A DNA stretch of 64,000 nucleotides from Actinoplanes campanulatus (GCF_014647795.1 NZ_BMPW01000016.1:124001-188000); one strand, 5' to 3'. Positions 25,567 through 34,158 are shown, counted from the first letter of the stretch. The notes: a model not told the origin generated them from the sequence alone. Numbers and translations: made by a program.

Positions 25567-27361
25567 CCTTCGACTCTCCGAGACGATCACACCGTTCGGG
25601 GTGGGTGCGATCGTCGACGTCCGCGGCGAGTCGCTGATCGCACCCGACACCTCCTGGTGGCCCCGCGCCCAGGCCCCCGAGATCAGCTGCGATCGACTCG
25701 TCGCGCGGCTTCCTCTCGGTCGAGGTGTCCTCCGGCAACCACCCGCGCACGCCGGCCGCGCCGCCAAGGAGACCTCCCACCTGCTCTATTGGCGCTTTCC
25801 GGCATGGCGGTTCTGTGAGCAGTGCACCAAGTTGTCGATGCTCACCGGTAAGAGCCGTGGCCGCTGGGTCAACAAGTGCGACTGCGGTGGATCACTCGTC
25901 CCGATGCGGTACGTCGCGATCTGCGACAAGGGCAGCCACATCCAGGACATCCACTGGTTCAAATGGGCCCATCGCGGAACCGACGGGGACGTCACGGAAG
26001 CCGTCCGGTTCTGCCGCGCCTACAAGGAGCTCAAGTTCGTCCGTTCCACCCGATACGGGGAGGGCCTCGCCTCGCTTCGAGTGGTCTGCAACGGCTGTAA
26101 GCGCGACCGTCCCCTGTCCGACCTGGTCGGCAAGGATTCACTGCAGCGCGACGGCATCCGGTGCGACGGTCGGCAGCCGTGGGAGGAGGCGAATCGCGGG
26201 GATCCCTGCGAGAACCGCCTAGTCGCCGTCCAGCGGGGGGCCACAGGGAACTACATCGCCGAACGGCTGTCGGCTCTAGACATCCCGGAGGAGGCGCCGC
26301 AATCGGTCGTGCAGAGAGACCAGATCCGCGCCCACGTCTACTTCGAGAAGGTGGTCTCGGACAACGGCGGCCCTCAGGCGGACATGGTGGCCGGATGGAT
26401 CGCCGAAGAGTTGGGCGTCTCGAAGGAGGACGTCCTACGCGTGGCCGCCGGTGACGACGACCAGGAGGAGGCCCCACTCCTCGGCCTCAAAGACGGCGAG
26501 TGGGCCGCCTTCCTGAGGAAGCTCGAAGGAGGTCGGGACCACAGCGGTGGAGACTTCATCGTCGACGGCTGGAAGGTGCCCACGGACACGGCGTGGCCGT
26601 CGGCGCTGACCGGTCGGCTCGTCGCCGTGGGACAGGTGCGTCGAGTACGTGAGGTCCGTGCGCTGAAGGGCTTCCGGCGGCACGACTCCGGCGCGGCCCT
26701 GATCCCTCCCGACCTCGGCCTCGATCAGGGCCGGAAGCCGGTGTACCCGGCCGTGGAGATGTTCGGTGAGGGGATCTTCCTCCGCTTCGACGAGGATCGG
26801 CTCTCCGAGTGGGAGGACCTGCCCGAGGTCCGAGCTCGAGCCGAGATCCTGGTGAAGCGGCGAGAGTACAGCCAGTGGGGGCAGAACCTGGACGTGCCGG
26901 AACCGCGATTCATCGCCCTGCACACGGTCGCTCACCTGCTGATTCGCCGGCTGGCCTTCGCGAGCGGCTATTCGTCCGCCTCTCTCCAGGAACGGATCTA
27001 CGCGAACTCTGATCGTCCCGACCGCACCGCCGGAATCCTGATCTACACGGCCGCGGGCGATGCACAGGGCACCCTCGGAGGGCTCGTCCGCTTGGGTGAG
27101 CCGGACAAGATCCTGCCGCTGCTTGTGGCGGCTCTGGGCGACGCGGACGTCTGCTCGAACGACCCGGTGTGCATCGAGAGCGACCGGCAGGGGTCTTCCC
27201 AGCTCAACCTGTCGGCGTGCCACGGATGCGCGCTCGTCAGCGAGACCTCCTGCGAGACCGCCAACCGCCTGCTCGACCGGCAGCTCGTGCTCGGCGGCGG
27301 GAACGTGCCGGGACTCCTGGACAGCGTCCTCGATCAGGTCCGACGCGGTTCGATCCGGTAG
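25547..27361 (+). CDS. drmB: DrmB-like DUF1998 protein (DISARM core)
   Basis: A 604-aa protein. It begins with the DrmB-type LRLSETITPFGVGAIVDVRG and has an early zinc-binding region (CEQC ... CDCGG ... CDKGSHIQDIHWFKWAH). It ends with the DUF1998 domain: RFIALHTVAHLLIRRLAFASG, then a Cys cluster VCSNDPVC and ACHGCALVSETSCE with NRLLDR. Start GTG 25547 is preferred because gaggaggt sits six bases upstream; it overlaps drmA by 20 bases. DrmB partners DrmA in DISARM. The gene ends at a strong bidirectional terminator shared with the methyltransferase. Confidence 0.87.
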   Translation: MEPIMHDLRLSETITPFGVGAIVDVRGESLIAPDTSWWPRAQAPEISCDRLVARLPLGRGVLRQPPAHAGRAAKETSHLLYWRFPAWRFCEQCTKLSMLTGKSRGRWVNKCDCGGSLVPMRYVAICDKGSHIQDIHWFKWAHRGTDGDVTEAVRFCRAYKELKFVRSTRYGEGLASLRVVCNGCKRDRPLSDLVGKDSLQRDGIRCDGRQPWEEANRGDPCENRLVAVQRGATGNYIAERLSALDIPEEAPQSVVQRDQIRAHVYFEKVVSDNGGPQADMVAGWIAEELGVSKEDVLRVAAGDDDQEEAPLLGLKDGEWAAFLRKLEGGRDHSGGDFIVDGWKVPTDTAWPSALTGRLVAVGQVRRVREVRALKGFRRHDSGAALIPPDLGLDQGRKPVYPAVEMFGEGIFLRFDEDRLSEWEDLPEVRARAEILVKRREYSQWGQNLDVPEPRFIALHTVAHLLIRRLAFASGYSSASLQERIYANSDRPDRTAGILIYTAAGDAQGTLGGLVRLGEPDKILPLLVAALGDADVCSNDPVCIESDRQGSSQLNLSACHGCALVSETSCETANRLLDRQLVLGGGNVPGLLDSVLDQVRRGSIR

Positions 27362-27370
27362 GAACCGGCA

Positions 27371-27407
27371 GGGTCACGGGGTCGCCTCCACGGCGACCCC
27401 GTGATCC
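27371..27407. terminator. Strong bidirectional terminator between drmB and the methyltransferase
   Basis: Perfect 13-base arms TCACGGGGTCGCC (27374-27386) and GGCGACCCCGTGA (27392-27404), loop TCCAC, with three more pairs on the outside (one G-T). It lies between convergent stops at 27361 and 27412. Confidence 0.8.
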
Positions 27408-27411
27408 GAGT

Positions 27412-28518
27412 TCAGTTCAGGTAGTTCTTCAGGTGTCTTGCGATGGCTGCGGCCAAGCCCGACGGCACGGCGTTACCGATCTGCTTCGCGATCTCGGTCT
27501 TCGAGCCACACCACAGGTAATCCTTCGGGAAGTCCTGCAGCAGTGAGGCCTCATAGTGGGTGATGACTCGGTTGACTCGACGGTCCGACCTGTCGGGCTC
27601 CCACTGCGGGTGCAGGTATTGGCCCTTCTCCGGCTTGAAAAACTCGGTACGGATGGTCAAGGACGGAGCGTCCCATCGCATACGGCCCATGACGTCCGTC
27701 GTACCGGTCTTCTTCTCACGCCAGCATCGGGAGAGCAGATGATCCGGGAGATTGAAACGGCCGCCGCCCGGAGGAATGTGGTCGTAGCGCTCCAGCGACA
27801 TCGCCGTCGGTTGTCGGCCGAAGTGAATGTCGGTTCCCTTGAACTCGCCCCGAATACGCTGCCCGAAATATTCGGTCATCGAGTCGGGCAGCTCGGTGGT
27901 GGAGGGGTGCGGGTCGACCCAGTCGATACGACTACGCACCGTCTCCCACGGGAGGAGATCCCCGGTCGGCACCTTGGCGTGAGTCGGCTCGGGCAGCGGA
28001 ATCTCACCGATACGCGACCCGATGACGATGGTCCGCGGTCGGCGTTGCGCGACGCCGTAGTCGGCGGCCAACAGGACACCGTAGGAGAGCTTGTAGTTCT
28101 TGAGTAGACCGTGATCGGCCTCTTCGAGAAGGAGCTGGAACTCACTGGTACGGGAGAACCGCTCGACGTTCTCGATGACGAAGACCTGAGGGCGAGCCTT
28201 GACGACGAACCGTAGGTATTGCTTCCACAGCATGTTGCGCGGGTCGTCGACGTCTTTACTGCCGAGGTTGGAGAAGCCCTGGCACGGAGGACCACCGATG
28301 ATCACCTCAGCATCGGGGATATCGCCGTCACGCACGAGTTCGATGTCACCCCAATGGGTGTGCGACTCACCGAAATTCGCGGCGTACGTCGCGGCGGCCG
28401 CGAGATCCCACTCGACGGACATGATCGGACGAAAGCCCTCACGCTGGAACCCGACGGTCATACCGCCGCATCCCGCGAACAAGTCGATCGTGCTCAGGCG
28501 GTCGCTCACCCGCGACAT
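27412..28518 (-). CDS. C5-cytosine DNA methyltransferase
   Basis: A 368-aa m5C methyltransferase with the ordered motifs: I DLFAGCGGMTVGF (residue 12 on), IV GGPPCQGFSN with catalytic Cys79, VI ENVERF, VIII QRRPRTIVIGSR, and X QIGNAVPSGLAAAI. Start ATG 28518 is chosen for its gggggag RBS and because the extra upstream residues look random. It probably protects host DNA from the NaeI-like nuclease at 14617, and may also be the modification arm of the DISARM-like core (class 2 DISARM uses a C5 methylase). Both are inferences. It is divergent from vsr with a 53-base gap. Confidence 0.92.
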   Translation of the reverse strand: MSRVSDRLSTIDLFAGCGGMTVGFQREGFRPIMSVEWDLAAAATYAANFGESHTHWGDIELVRDGDIPDAEVIIGGPPCQGFSNLGSKDVDDPRNMLWKQYLRFVVKARPQVFVIENVERFSRTSEFQLLLEEADHGLLKNYKLSYGVLLAADYGVAQRRPRTIVIGSRIGEIPLPEPTHAKVPTGDLLPWETVRSRIDWVDPHPSTTELPDSMTEYFGQRIRGEFKGTDIHFGRQPTAMSLERYDHIPPGGGRFNLPDHLLSRCWREKKTGTTDVMGRMRWDAPSLTIRTEFFKPEKGQYLHPQWEPDRSDRRVNRVITHYEASLLQDFPKDYLWCGSKTEIAKQIGNAVPSGLAAAIARHLKNYLN

Positions 28519-28571
28519 GTTAGCTCCCCCTGGTCTCGAGGCAAGACCGCCACGCGGGTGAGATAGAACGC

Positions 28572-29057
28572 ATGTCCGACAAATCTTGGGCGTCATCCGC
28601 GGGTGTCCGGAAGTCGATGCAGGCGAACACCGGACGCGACACCAAGCCTGAACTCGCGCTGCGCCGCGCCGTGCACGCTCGTGGCCTCCGCTACTACGTG
28701 AACCGGCGACCGATCAAAGCGGTCCGCCGCACCGCCGACCTACTGTTTCCGCGTATCAGGTTGGCGGTGTTCCTGGACGGCTGCTTCTGGCACGGATGCC
28801 CCGAGCACCACACCGTCGCCAAGACGAACGCCGCATTCTGGGCCGACAAGGTCGCCGCCAACCGCAGCCGAGACATCGACACCAATACGCGGCTCGCGGA
28901 TGCAGGCTGGACCGTCGTCCGCATCTGGGAACACGAAGCGACCGATCAAGCGGCTGAGACGATCGTGGAAGCGGTCAACCGGATGCGCCATGCCGGCCCC
29001 CACTTCCATAGCGCTGAGGGCATGGACGCGGTTTCGGATGACCCCGAACTCGAATAG
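28572..29057 (+). CDS. vsr: Very-short-patch-repair (Vsr) family endonuclease
   Basis: A 161-aa Vsr-type nuclease. The core reads RRTADLLFPRIRLAVFLDG then CFWHGCPEHH, with the catalytic Asp at about 55 and the zinc-binding His/Cys set following; the C-terminal GWTVVRIWEHE is also typical. Vsr enzymes nick at T-G mismatches produced by deamination of 5-methylcytosine, so pairing with a C5 methylase makes sense. Some stand-alone Vsr-like proteins serve as nuclease effectors instead. It is divergent from the methyltransferase and followed closely by a small wHTH gene. Confidence 0.92.
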   Translation: MSDKSWASSAGVRKSMQANTGRDTKPELALRRAVHARGLRYYVNRRPIKAVRRTADLLFPRIRLAVFLDGCFWHGCPEHHTVAKTNAAFWADKVAANRSRDIDTNTRLADAGWTVVRIWEHEATDQAAETIVEAVNRMRHAGPHFHSAEGMDAVSDDPELE

Positions 29058-29066
29058 AGGTCCTGA

Positions 29067-29582
29067 ATGCGACACCGGTCGAGACTCAGTGAACCGGACC
29101 CATTGCATGGCGCTGACCACCCGGGGCAGGCTAGCCGCGTGACCAAGCATCCCGGAACCGCCGATCTCGCCGATCAACTACGACTCCTGGACCAAGCGAT
29201 CCGCGGCCTCTCTCAACACATCGCGACGCTCGAATCGGGAAGTCTGACGCTGGAGACCTGGCAGAACGCAGCGGCCGCGCTTGGTACGCGGATGGCGGCC
29301 ATGGATGAGGCGGCCAATGCGATAAACAGCCATTTCGGCCTCACATCAGCGCAGTCCCGAATCCTTCGCTACCTTAAAGACCACGTCGGTGAGGTCGTCA
29401 CCAACGACCAGCTTTGCGGAGTCTCCGGGGTGCGGGACACGACCCGAAGGCTGCGTGAGCTGCGCGAGATCCACGGATGGATGATCTCCTCGAACGTGCA
29501 TCGCGATGATCTCAGCCCGGGACAGTACGTCCTCGAATCACTCGAACCACGCATGATTCGCTCCTCGAGCCGCTACGCCTGA
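29067..29582 (+). CDS. Hypothetical protein with a winged-helix-like C-terminal domain, last gene of the defence island
   Basis: A 171-aa protein. A helical segment (DLADQLRLLDQAIRGLSQHI) precedes a winged-helix-like region, SAQSRILRYLKDHVGEVVTN, then DQLCGVSGVRDTTRRLRELR and GWMISSN. This type of wHTH is seen at the ends of HNH and other restriction endonucleases as a specificity or DNA-contact module. No nuclease motif is visible here. The ATG is nine bases after the vsr stop with agagg as RBS; a GTG at 29139 is an alternative start. It may assist Vsr or regulate the cassette. Confidence 0.65.
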   Translation: MRHRSRLSEPDPLHGADHPGQASRVTKHPGTADLADQLRLLDQAIRGLSQHIATLESGSLTLETWQNAAAALGTRMAAMDEAANAINSHFGLTSAQSRILRYLKDHVGEVVTNDQLCGVSGVRDTTRRLRELREIHGWMISSNVHRDDLSPGQYVLESLEPRMIRSSSRYA

Positions 29583-29587
29583 CAGGC

Positions 29588-29620
29588 GATGCCGCCCAGC
29601 CGGGGTGGCGGGGCGGCATC
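29588..29620. terminator. Bidirectional terminator at the right end of the defence island
   Basis: Arms GATGCCGCCC (29588-29597) and GGGCGGCATC (29611-29620), 13-base loop, between the convergent stops at 29582 and 29631. Confidence 0.7.
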
Positions 29621-29630
29621 GTCGGGGGCG

Positions 29631-30878
29631 TCAGGCGGGCTGTTCGGCCGGGCGACCCAGCAGGAATGCCAGGCTGAGCGACCGCCCCTTCAAGCGCACC
29701 AGCGCAACCCCACCCGCCACCGCCGCGGCCGTGGTGACCGCGCCGGCCAGGAGGAGGGCGCCGCGGGGGCCCATCGAGTCGCAGAGCCAGCCGATGGCGG
29801 GGGCGCCGACGATGCCGGAGAGGGACGAGACGATGCCGACGGTCGCCAGGACGCGGCCGCGCATCTCCTCGCGGGTGTCGAGCTGGACGCGGGTGGAGAC
29901 GACGGTGTCGAAGATGACGGCGCCGGCGGCGATGGGCAGGATCAGGGCGGCGAAGCCGAGGATGTTCGGGGCCAGTCCTGAGCAGAATTGCAGGGCGCTG
30001 ATCAGGAAGCCGGTGCCGAGCAGGACGCGCAGGGTGGAGCGGCCGCTGCCGGCCAGCAGGAGGCCGCCGGCGACCGCGCCGACCGCGAAGACCGTCGACA
30101 GCAGACCGTACGATCCGGACGAACCGCCCAGCGGGCCGGAGACCATGGCGGCCATCGAGACCTGGTAGTTACGGCCGAGGGAGCCGAGCACGAACGACAG
30201 CGCCAGGACGATCAGGATGACCGGCTGGCCGAGGAGGTAGCGGAAACCGGCCAGCACGCCGCCCTGGCCGGTGGGGGCGGAGGCGAGGGTGCGCATGTCG
30301 CCGAGGCGCATGGCGAGCAGGGCGAGGATCACGCCGAGGTACGAGACGGCGTTGATCAGGAACAGGGCGGACGGACCGGTGATGCCGATCAGCACGCCGC
30401 CGAGGGCCATGCCGCCGATGCGGCCGGCCGAGCTGAGGACCGAGCCGAGCGCCAGGGCGGAGGCGAGGACGTCCTTGGGCACGAGCGCCGAGCCGAAGCG
30501 GCCGAGCACCGGGCCTTCGAAGGCGCCGATCACGCCGGAGGCCAGCGCGACGCCGTAGATCAGCCAGTTTCCGCTGGTGAGGCCGGCCGGGAGGAGGGAG
30601 GGAAGCACCAGGGCGAGGGCGAGCAGCGCGCGGAGCGTCTGGAAGGTGATCAGCAGCGGCCGGGCCGGGAGGCGGTCGGCGAGCGCGCCGCCCCAGCTGC
30701 CGAGCAGCAGCACCGGCAGCGATTGCAGCATGACGACCGCGCCCATCGCGGTGGCCGAGCCGGTCGCCGTCAGGATCAGCCAGTTCAGCGCCAGCACCTG
30801 CATCCACGTGCCGCTGACCGAGACCAGGTCGGCGGTCGCCCACAGGCGGTAGTTGCGCTCTCGGAGCGGCGCGAACAT
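29631..30878 (-). CDS. MFS transporter (12-TM, EntS/MFS_3-like)
   Basis: A 415-aa membrane protein. It starts MFAPLRERNYRLWATADLVS, the usual opening of MFS_3 exporters, and then shows about 12 hydrophobic segments with a motif A-like GGALADRLPARPLL after TM2. The track start at 30998 would add 40 Arg/Gly-rich residues and is unlikely; no clear RBS precedes 30878, so the start is provisional. Related proteins export siderophores or drugs; the substrate here is unknown. The GC-rich codon usage is back to the chromosome norm, unlike the preceding island. Confidence 0.83.
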   Translation of the reverse strand: MFAPLRERNYRLWATADLVSVSGTWMQVLALNWLILTATGSATAMGAVVMLQSLPVLLLGSWGGALADRLPARPLLITFQTLRALLALALVLPSLLPAGLTSGNWLIYGVALASGVIGAFEGPVLGRFGSALVPKDVLASALALGSVLSSAGRIGGMALGGVLIGITGPSALFLINAVSYLGVILALLAMRLGDMRTLASAPTGQGGVLAGFRYLLGQPVILIVLALSFVLGSLGRNYQVSMAAMVSGPLGGSSGSYGLLSTVFAVGAVAGGLLLAGSGRSTLRVLLGTGFLISALQFCSGLAPNILGFAALILPIAAGAVIFDTVVSTRVQLDTREEMRGRVLATVGIVSSLSGIVGAPAIGWLCDSMGPRGALLLAGAVTTAAAVAGGVALVRLKGRSLSLAFLLGRPAEQPA

Positions 30879-31068
30879 CGGAGCCAAGGCGGCGGCACCC
30901 CCGGAAGGAAGGTGGCGCCGTCTCTCGGCGCCACCCCCTTCTTCGGGCCGGCCTCGCGTTCCGCTTCGGCTTGAGCCTCCGGAACACCGCAAACGCAACC
31001 TGCATGGTTGCGGTCCTCAGGAAGACCTTTCCCGGTACGCGGAAAGCACCCGGATTACGCTCCGTGCC

Positions 31069-31482
31069 ATGACCGAGGTTCCCGCGCAGTCCACCAGGGC
31101 TCGCTCCATCTTCCAGACGACCGGCGCCCTGGCCGTGGCCGTCCTCTCCGCGCTCACCTGGTTCGGCTGGCTGGGCTGGGACCACGAGTACCAGGCCGAC
31201 GGCAGTGGCCCGTACCAGGCGTGGCAGGTGGCGGGCTGCGTCCTGACCCTGATCGTGATCATGTTCGGCGCCGTGCAGCTGGGTGTGCTGCCGCTGTCCG
31301 CGGCGGCCGCCATGACGCTGGCGTTCACCGCGGCGTTCAGCGTGACGGCCTCCGAGGACGAGAGCGGCCTGTGGGCGGTCGGCGCGCTGATGATCTTCAT
31401 CTCGCTGGCGTCGGCGTCGGTCCTGGTCGGGTTCCTCTCGCTGCACCTCCGGCATCGGCGGCTCAGGGGGCGTAGGCGCTGA
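31069..31482 (+). CDS. Hypothetical four-TM membrane protein
   Basis: A 137-aa protein with four hydrophobic segments (starting near ALAVAVLSALTWFGWLGW, VAGCVLTLIVIMFGAVQLGV, AAAAMTLAFTAAF, and ALMIFISLASASVLVGFL) and a basic C-terminal tail (RHRRLRGRRR). The ATG is seven bases after TACGCT, suggesting a leaderless message. The 3' end overlaps the convergent propeller gene by 20 bases. No family recognised. Confidence 0.7.
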   Translation: MTEVPAQSTRARSIFQTTGALAVAVLSALTWFGWLGWDHEYQADGSGPYQAWQVAGCVLTLIVIMFGAVQLGVLPLSAAAAMTLAFTAAFSVTASEDESGLWAVGALMIFISLASASVLVGFLSLHLRHRRLRGRRR

Positions 31483-32596
31483 GCGTCCCGTCGAGCACCT
31501 GATGGATCCGCCCGCCGGCGACGATGACCGCTCCGTCGTAGGCGGGGCCGGCCACCGTCCCGTCGGCGGCCTTCCGCACCTGCCCGGCGCTGTAGAGCAG
31601 CCCGCCGGCCCGGACCGGCTGAGCCATGTCGGCGGCCGCCGGTACGCTCCAGAGCCGTTTGCCGTCGGTCACCCGGAGCGCCTCGATGCCCTGGTCGAAC
31701 ACCCGGTAGAGCCGGTTGCCGTCGATCGCGATCATGGACGAGGGCAGCGGCGGCGCCGTCCACGCGGGCTGCCCGTCGGCGACCCGGACGGCGCTGAGCC
31801 GTTCGTCCTGCTTGTCCCGGACGTAGAACCGGGCGCCGTCCGGGTCGGCGGCCTCGGCGGTCCAGTCGGCTTTGTGGGTCCATCGCACCCGCCCGCTGAC
31901 GATGTCCACGGCGGCGCTCTCGCCCTCGGCGGCCTCGCTGCCGTCGGTCCGGCGCAGCAGGATCGTCCCGTTCGCGGACACCCCGGAGGACAGGTGTTTC
32001 GCCCTGGTCCAGAGGGTCCGCCCGTCCCGGGCCGCGAACGCCATGACCTGGTCCTCGTCCGAGGGCGATCCACCGGACACCACGATGACGCCCTTGTCGA
32101 CGGCGGTGTCGTTCACCGGGATGTCCATGCCCTGGCGCCAGCGGGGCAGCCCGGTGCGCAAATCGAGGGCGATGAGCTGCCCGTCCGGGTCGCTCTGTGA
32201 GTTGCAGCCGTTGTTGGCGAGGATGACGAGCCCGTCGGCGATGCCCAGCCGTGGTGTCCCGTTGTCGCCGGGGTCGTCCCAGTCGTAACGCCACAGCAGC
32301 CGCCCGGTGTCCGCCGCGTAGGCCGAGACGCCGAGCTGGTCGCTGGTGACGACGCGCCCTCCGGACAGCAGCGGGGCCGAGTAGCCGGAGCAGCTGGTGT
32401 CGCTGGACCGGAGCCTGACCTGCCACTTCTTGCCGACCCGGCGGATGCTGCCGACGTTGATCACGTCTTCCGCCGGGTTGTAGTAGCTGTTCTCGGCGTC
32501 GTAGCCGGGGTGGTCCCAGGCCGGCGCGGCGGCCGCGGCGGCTGGGCTCACGGCCGCGCCGGCGGCGAGGGTGACGGAGAGGAACCAGGCAAGCAT
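31463..32596 (-). CDS. Secreted PQQ-like beta-propeller protein
   Basis: A 377-aa protein. A signal peptide (MLAWFLSVTLAAGAAVSPAAAAAA) leads into repeated PQQ-type blades, each with a pattern like AYAADTGRLLWRYDW, ALDLRTGLPRWRQG, AFAARDGRTLWTRA, AVRVADGQPAWTAP and ALRVTDGKRLWSVP. About seven such units would close a propeller. No catalytic residues for PQQ-dependent dehydrogenation are evident, so a binding or scaffold role outside the membrane is likelier. The start at 32596 has TACCTT six bases upstream (leaderless); 32602 is the alternative. Confidence 0.82.
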   Translation of the reverse strand: MLAWFLSVTLAAGAAVSPAAAAAAPAWDHPGYDAENSYYNPAEDVINVGSIRRVGKKWQVRLRSSDTSCSGYSAPLLSGGRVVTSDQLGVSAYAADTGRLLWRYDWDDPGDNGTPRLGIADGLVILANNGCNSQSDPDGQLIALDLRTGLPRWRQGMDIPVNDTAVDKGVIVVSGGSPSDEDQVMAFAARDGRTLWTRAKHLSSGVSANGTILLRRTDGSEAAEGESAAVDIVSGRVRWTHKADWTAEAADPDGARFYVRDKQDERLSAVRVADGQPAWTAPPLPSSMIAIDGNRLYRVFDQGIEALRVTDGKRLWSVPAAADMAQPVRAGGLLYSAGQVRKAADGTVAGPAYDGAVIVAGGRIHQVLDGTLSAYAP

Positions 32597-32633
32597 GCAC
32601 ATAAGGTATGCGGACTAACCTGCCCAAAGAGCA

Positions 32634-32667
32634 AGAATGGGACGACCCGGGTGGGCCGCCCCATTCT
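32634..32667 (-). terminator. Hairpin terminator after the DUF305 gene
   Basis: Arms AGAATGGG (32634-32641) and CCCATTCT (32660-32667) lie just past the stop of the minus-strand DUF305 gene, with GC-rich loop pairing possible. Confidence 0.5.
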
Positions 32668-32679
32668 GATCCCCCGGAT

Positions 32680-33297
32680 TCAGCCGGCGAGCAGCTTGAG
32701 CATCTGCTGGACCTGGTCGCTGCGGGACTGCTTGACCCGCTCGGCGAAGGCCTTGGCCTGCTCGTTGCCGCCCTTGGAGAGTTCGAGCTGGGCGAACTCG
32801 ACGGCGTTGTGCTGATGACCCAGGAAGAGGTTGAGGAAGGCGGTCTCGAACTGCGCCTTCTTCATCGTCTTCAGCGCCGCGATCTCCTTCTCGCTGGTGG
32901 CCGGCAGACCACCGTGATCGGCGTGCAGGCTGGTCCGCTCGTCGAGGGTGGCGGGCTTGCCCCACTCGGTGAGCCAGTTCGTCATCATCTTGATCTCGTC
33001 GGCCTGGGTGACCTGTACGGCCTTGGCCAGCTCGACGACCTCGGGGCGGCCGGCCCGCTTGGCGGCGATCTGCGCCATCTGCTGCCCCTGCTGCTGGTTG
33101 TCGATCAGCATCTGGAGGAACATCACGTCGGTGTCGTTGAAGGTCGACCCGGCGGTGATCTCGGAGACGTTCTTGACGTTCTGCGCCTGGGTCGTGGCGG
33201 CCGGCGCGGCCTCCTTCTTGTCGACCGCGGTGCCGCACGCCCCGAGCAGGAACGGCGCGGCCGCGACGACCAGGGCGGCTACGTGACGGGCCTTCAC
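32680..33297 (-). CDS. DUF305 lipoprotein
   Basis: A 205-aa lipoprotein: a short signal peptide with lipobox LLGAC, a 40-residue linker, then the DUF305 ferritin-like helical domain (DVMFLQMLIDNQQQGQQMA, KMMTNWLTEW, FLNLFLGHQHNAVEFAQLEL). DUF305 proteins such as CopM bind metals through Met and His; here Met/His are fewer than in copper-binding members and the canonical HH pair is NQQQ. Start GTG 33297 overlaps the stop of the chitin oxidase gene (GTGA), so the two are co-transcribed. Confidence 0.85.
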   Translation of the reverse strand: MKARHVAALVVAAAPFLLGACGTAVDKKEAAPAATTQAQNVKNVSEITAGSTFNDTDVMFLQMLIDNQQQGQQMAQIAAKRAGRPEVVELAKAVQVTQADEIKMMTNWLTEWGKPATLDERTSLHADHGGLPATSEKEIAALKTMKKAQFETAFLNLFLGHQHNAVEFAQLELSKGGNEQAKAFAERVKQSRSDQVQQMLKLLAG

Positions 33298-34103
33298 AGC
33301 GGCAGCCAGAGGGCGAGCGTCCAGATGCCGGGCTCCCAGCTGCGGATCGACGTGTGCCCTTGGCGGCACTGGTAGGAGACTCCCTCGTAGCTCACCACGT
33401 CACCGGTCCGGTACGACACGCCCGGCGCCCAAGCGGTCCCGTTGGCCGGAGCCGTCGTACGGGTCGGGGCGGTCGTGGCCGTCGCCGTCGCGGTCGCCGT
33501 CGGCTTGGTCGGGGCGGTGGTGGGCGCCGTGGTGGGAGCGGTGGTCGGCGCGGCCGTGGTCGGCGCCGTGGTCGGCGTCGTCGAGCCGGAACCGCCGATG
33601 TTGACGTCCACGCAGTTGTAGAAGGCGTTGACGGTGTCCCCGATGTTCCACACCGCGAGGACCGTCTTCCGGCCCGAGAACCGGCTCAGGTCGACGGTGT
33701 GCGAGACGGTGGCCGAGGGGATGGCGTTGTTGTCGTTGAACGTGGCGACCGCGGCGCCGTCCACGTAGTACACCCAGGTGGCGGTCCGGTGCCGGGCGGT
33801 CAGCACCCAGTTGAACGTCGCCGACTTACCGACGGTGGTGGCCGGCCAGTTCCTGGACTCGTCGTTCAGGACCGTGAAGTTGGCGTTTCCGCCGTTGCAC
33901 TGCTTGGACCCCTTCGGGGCCTCCACGCTCTGCGGCTCGAACTGGATGGCGCCACAGTTCGCGACCGTGCCAGCCGCGCAGAGCGCCTGCCGGCTCGGGG
34001 GCGAGGAGACGTAGCCGTGCGCCAGGGCGGGCGACGACGCGACCGCCAGGGTGGAGGCGACCATCCCGAGGGTGGCCAGCGGGTAGGCGATCTTCCTGCG
34101 CAT
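33294..34103 (-). CDS. AA10 lytic polysaccharide monooxygenase with C-terminal CBM5/12
   Basis: A 269-aa secreted protein. The signal peptide ends ALA|HGYVSSPPSRQ, giving the N-terminal copper His (residue 29). The second brace His is in LTARHRTATWVYY (about residue 105). A Thr/Ala/Pro linker of repeated TTAPTT units leads to a chitin-binding CBM5/12 module (WAPGVSYRTGDVVSYEGVSY... SWEPG.W). These enzymes oxidatively cleave chitin or cellulose. Start ATG 34103 has a ggagag RBS. A TTGACG/TATGGC promoter lies upstream. Confidence 0.92.
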   Translation of the reverse strand: MRRKIAYPLATLGMVASTLAVASSPALAHGYVSSPPSRQALCAAGTVANCGAIQFEPQSVEAPKGSKQCNGGNANFTVLNDESRNWPATTVGKSATFNWVLTARHRTATWVYYVDGAAVATFNDNNAIPSATVSHTVDLSRFSGRKTVLAVWNIGDTVNAFYNCVDVNIGGSGSTTPTTAPTTAAPTTAPTTAPTTAPTKPTATATATATTAPTRTTAPANGTAWAPGVSYRTGDVVSYEGVSYQCRQGHTSIRSWEPGIWTLALWLPL

Positions 34104-34158
34104 GTCAGCTCTCCATCGGTTCGGCCCGGCAGTTACCGGACGAACATTAGGAGCGGCT

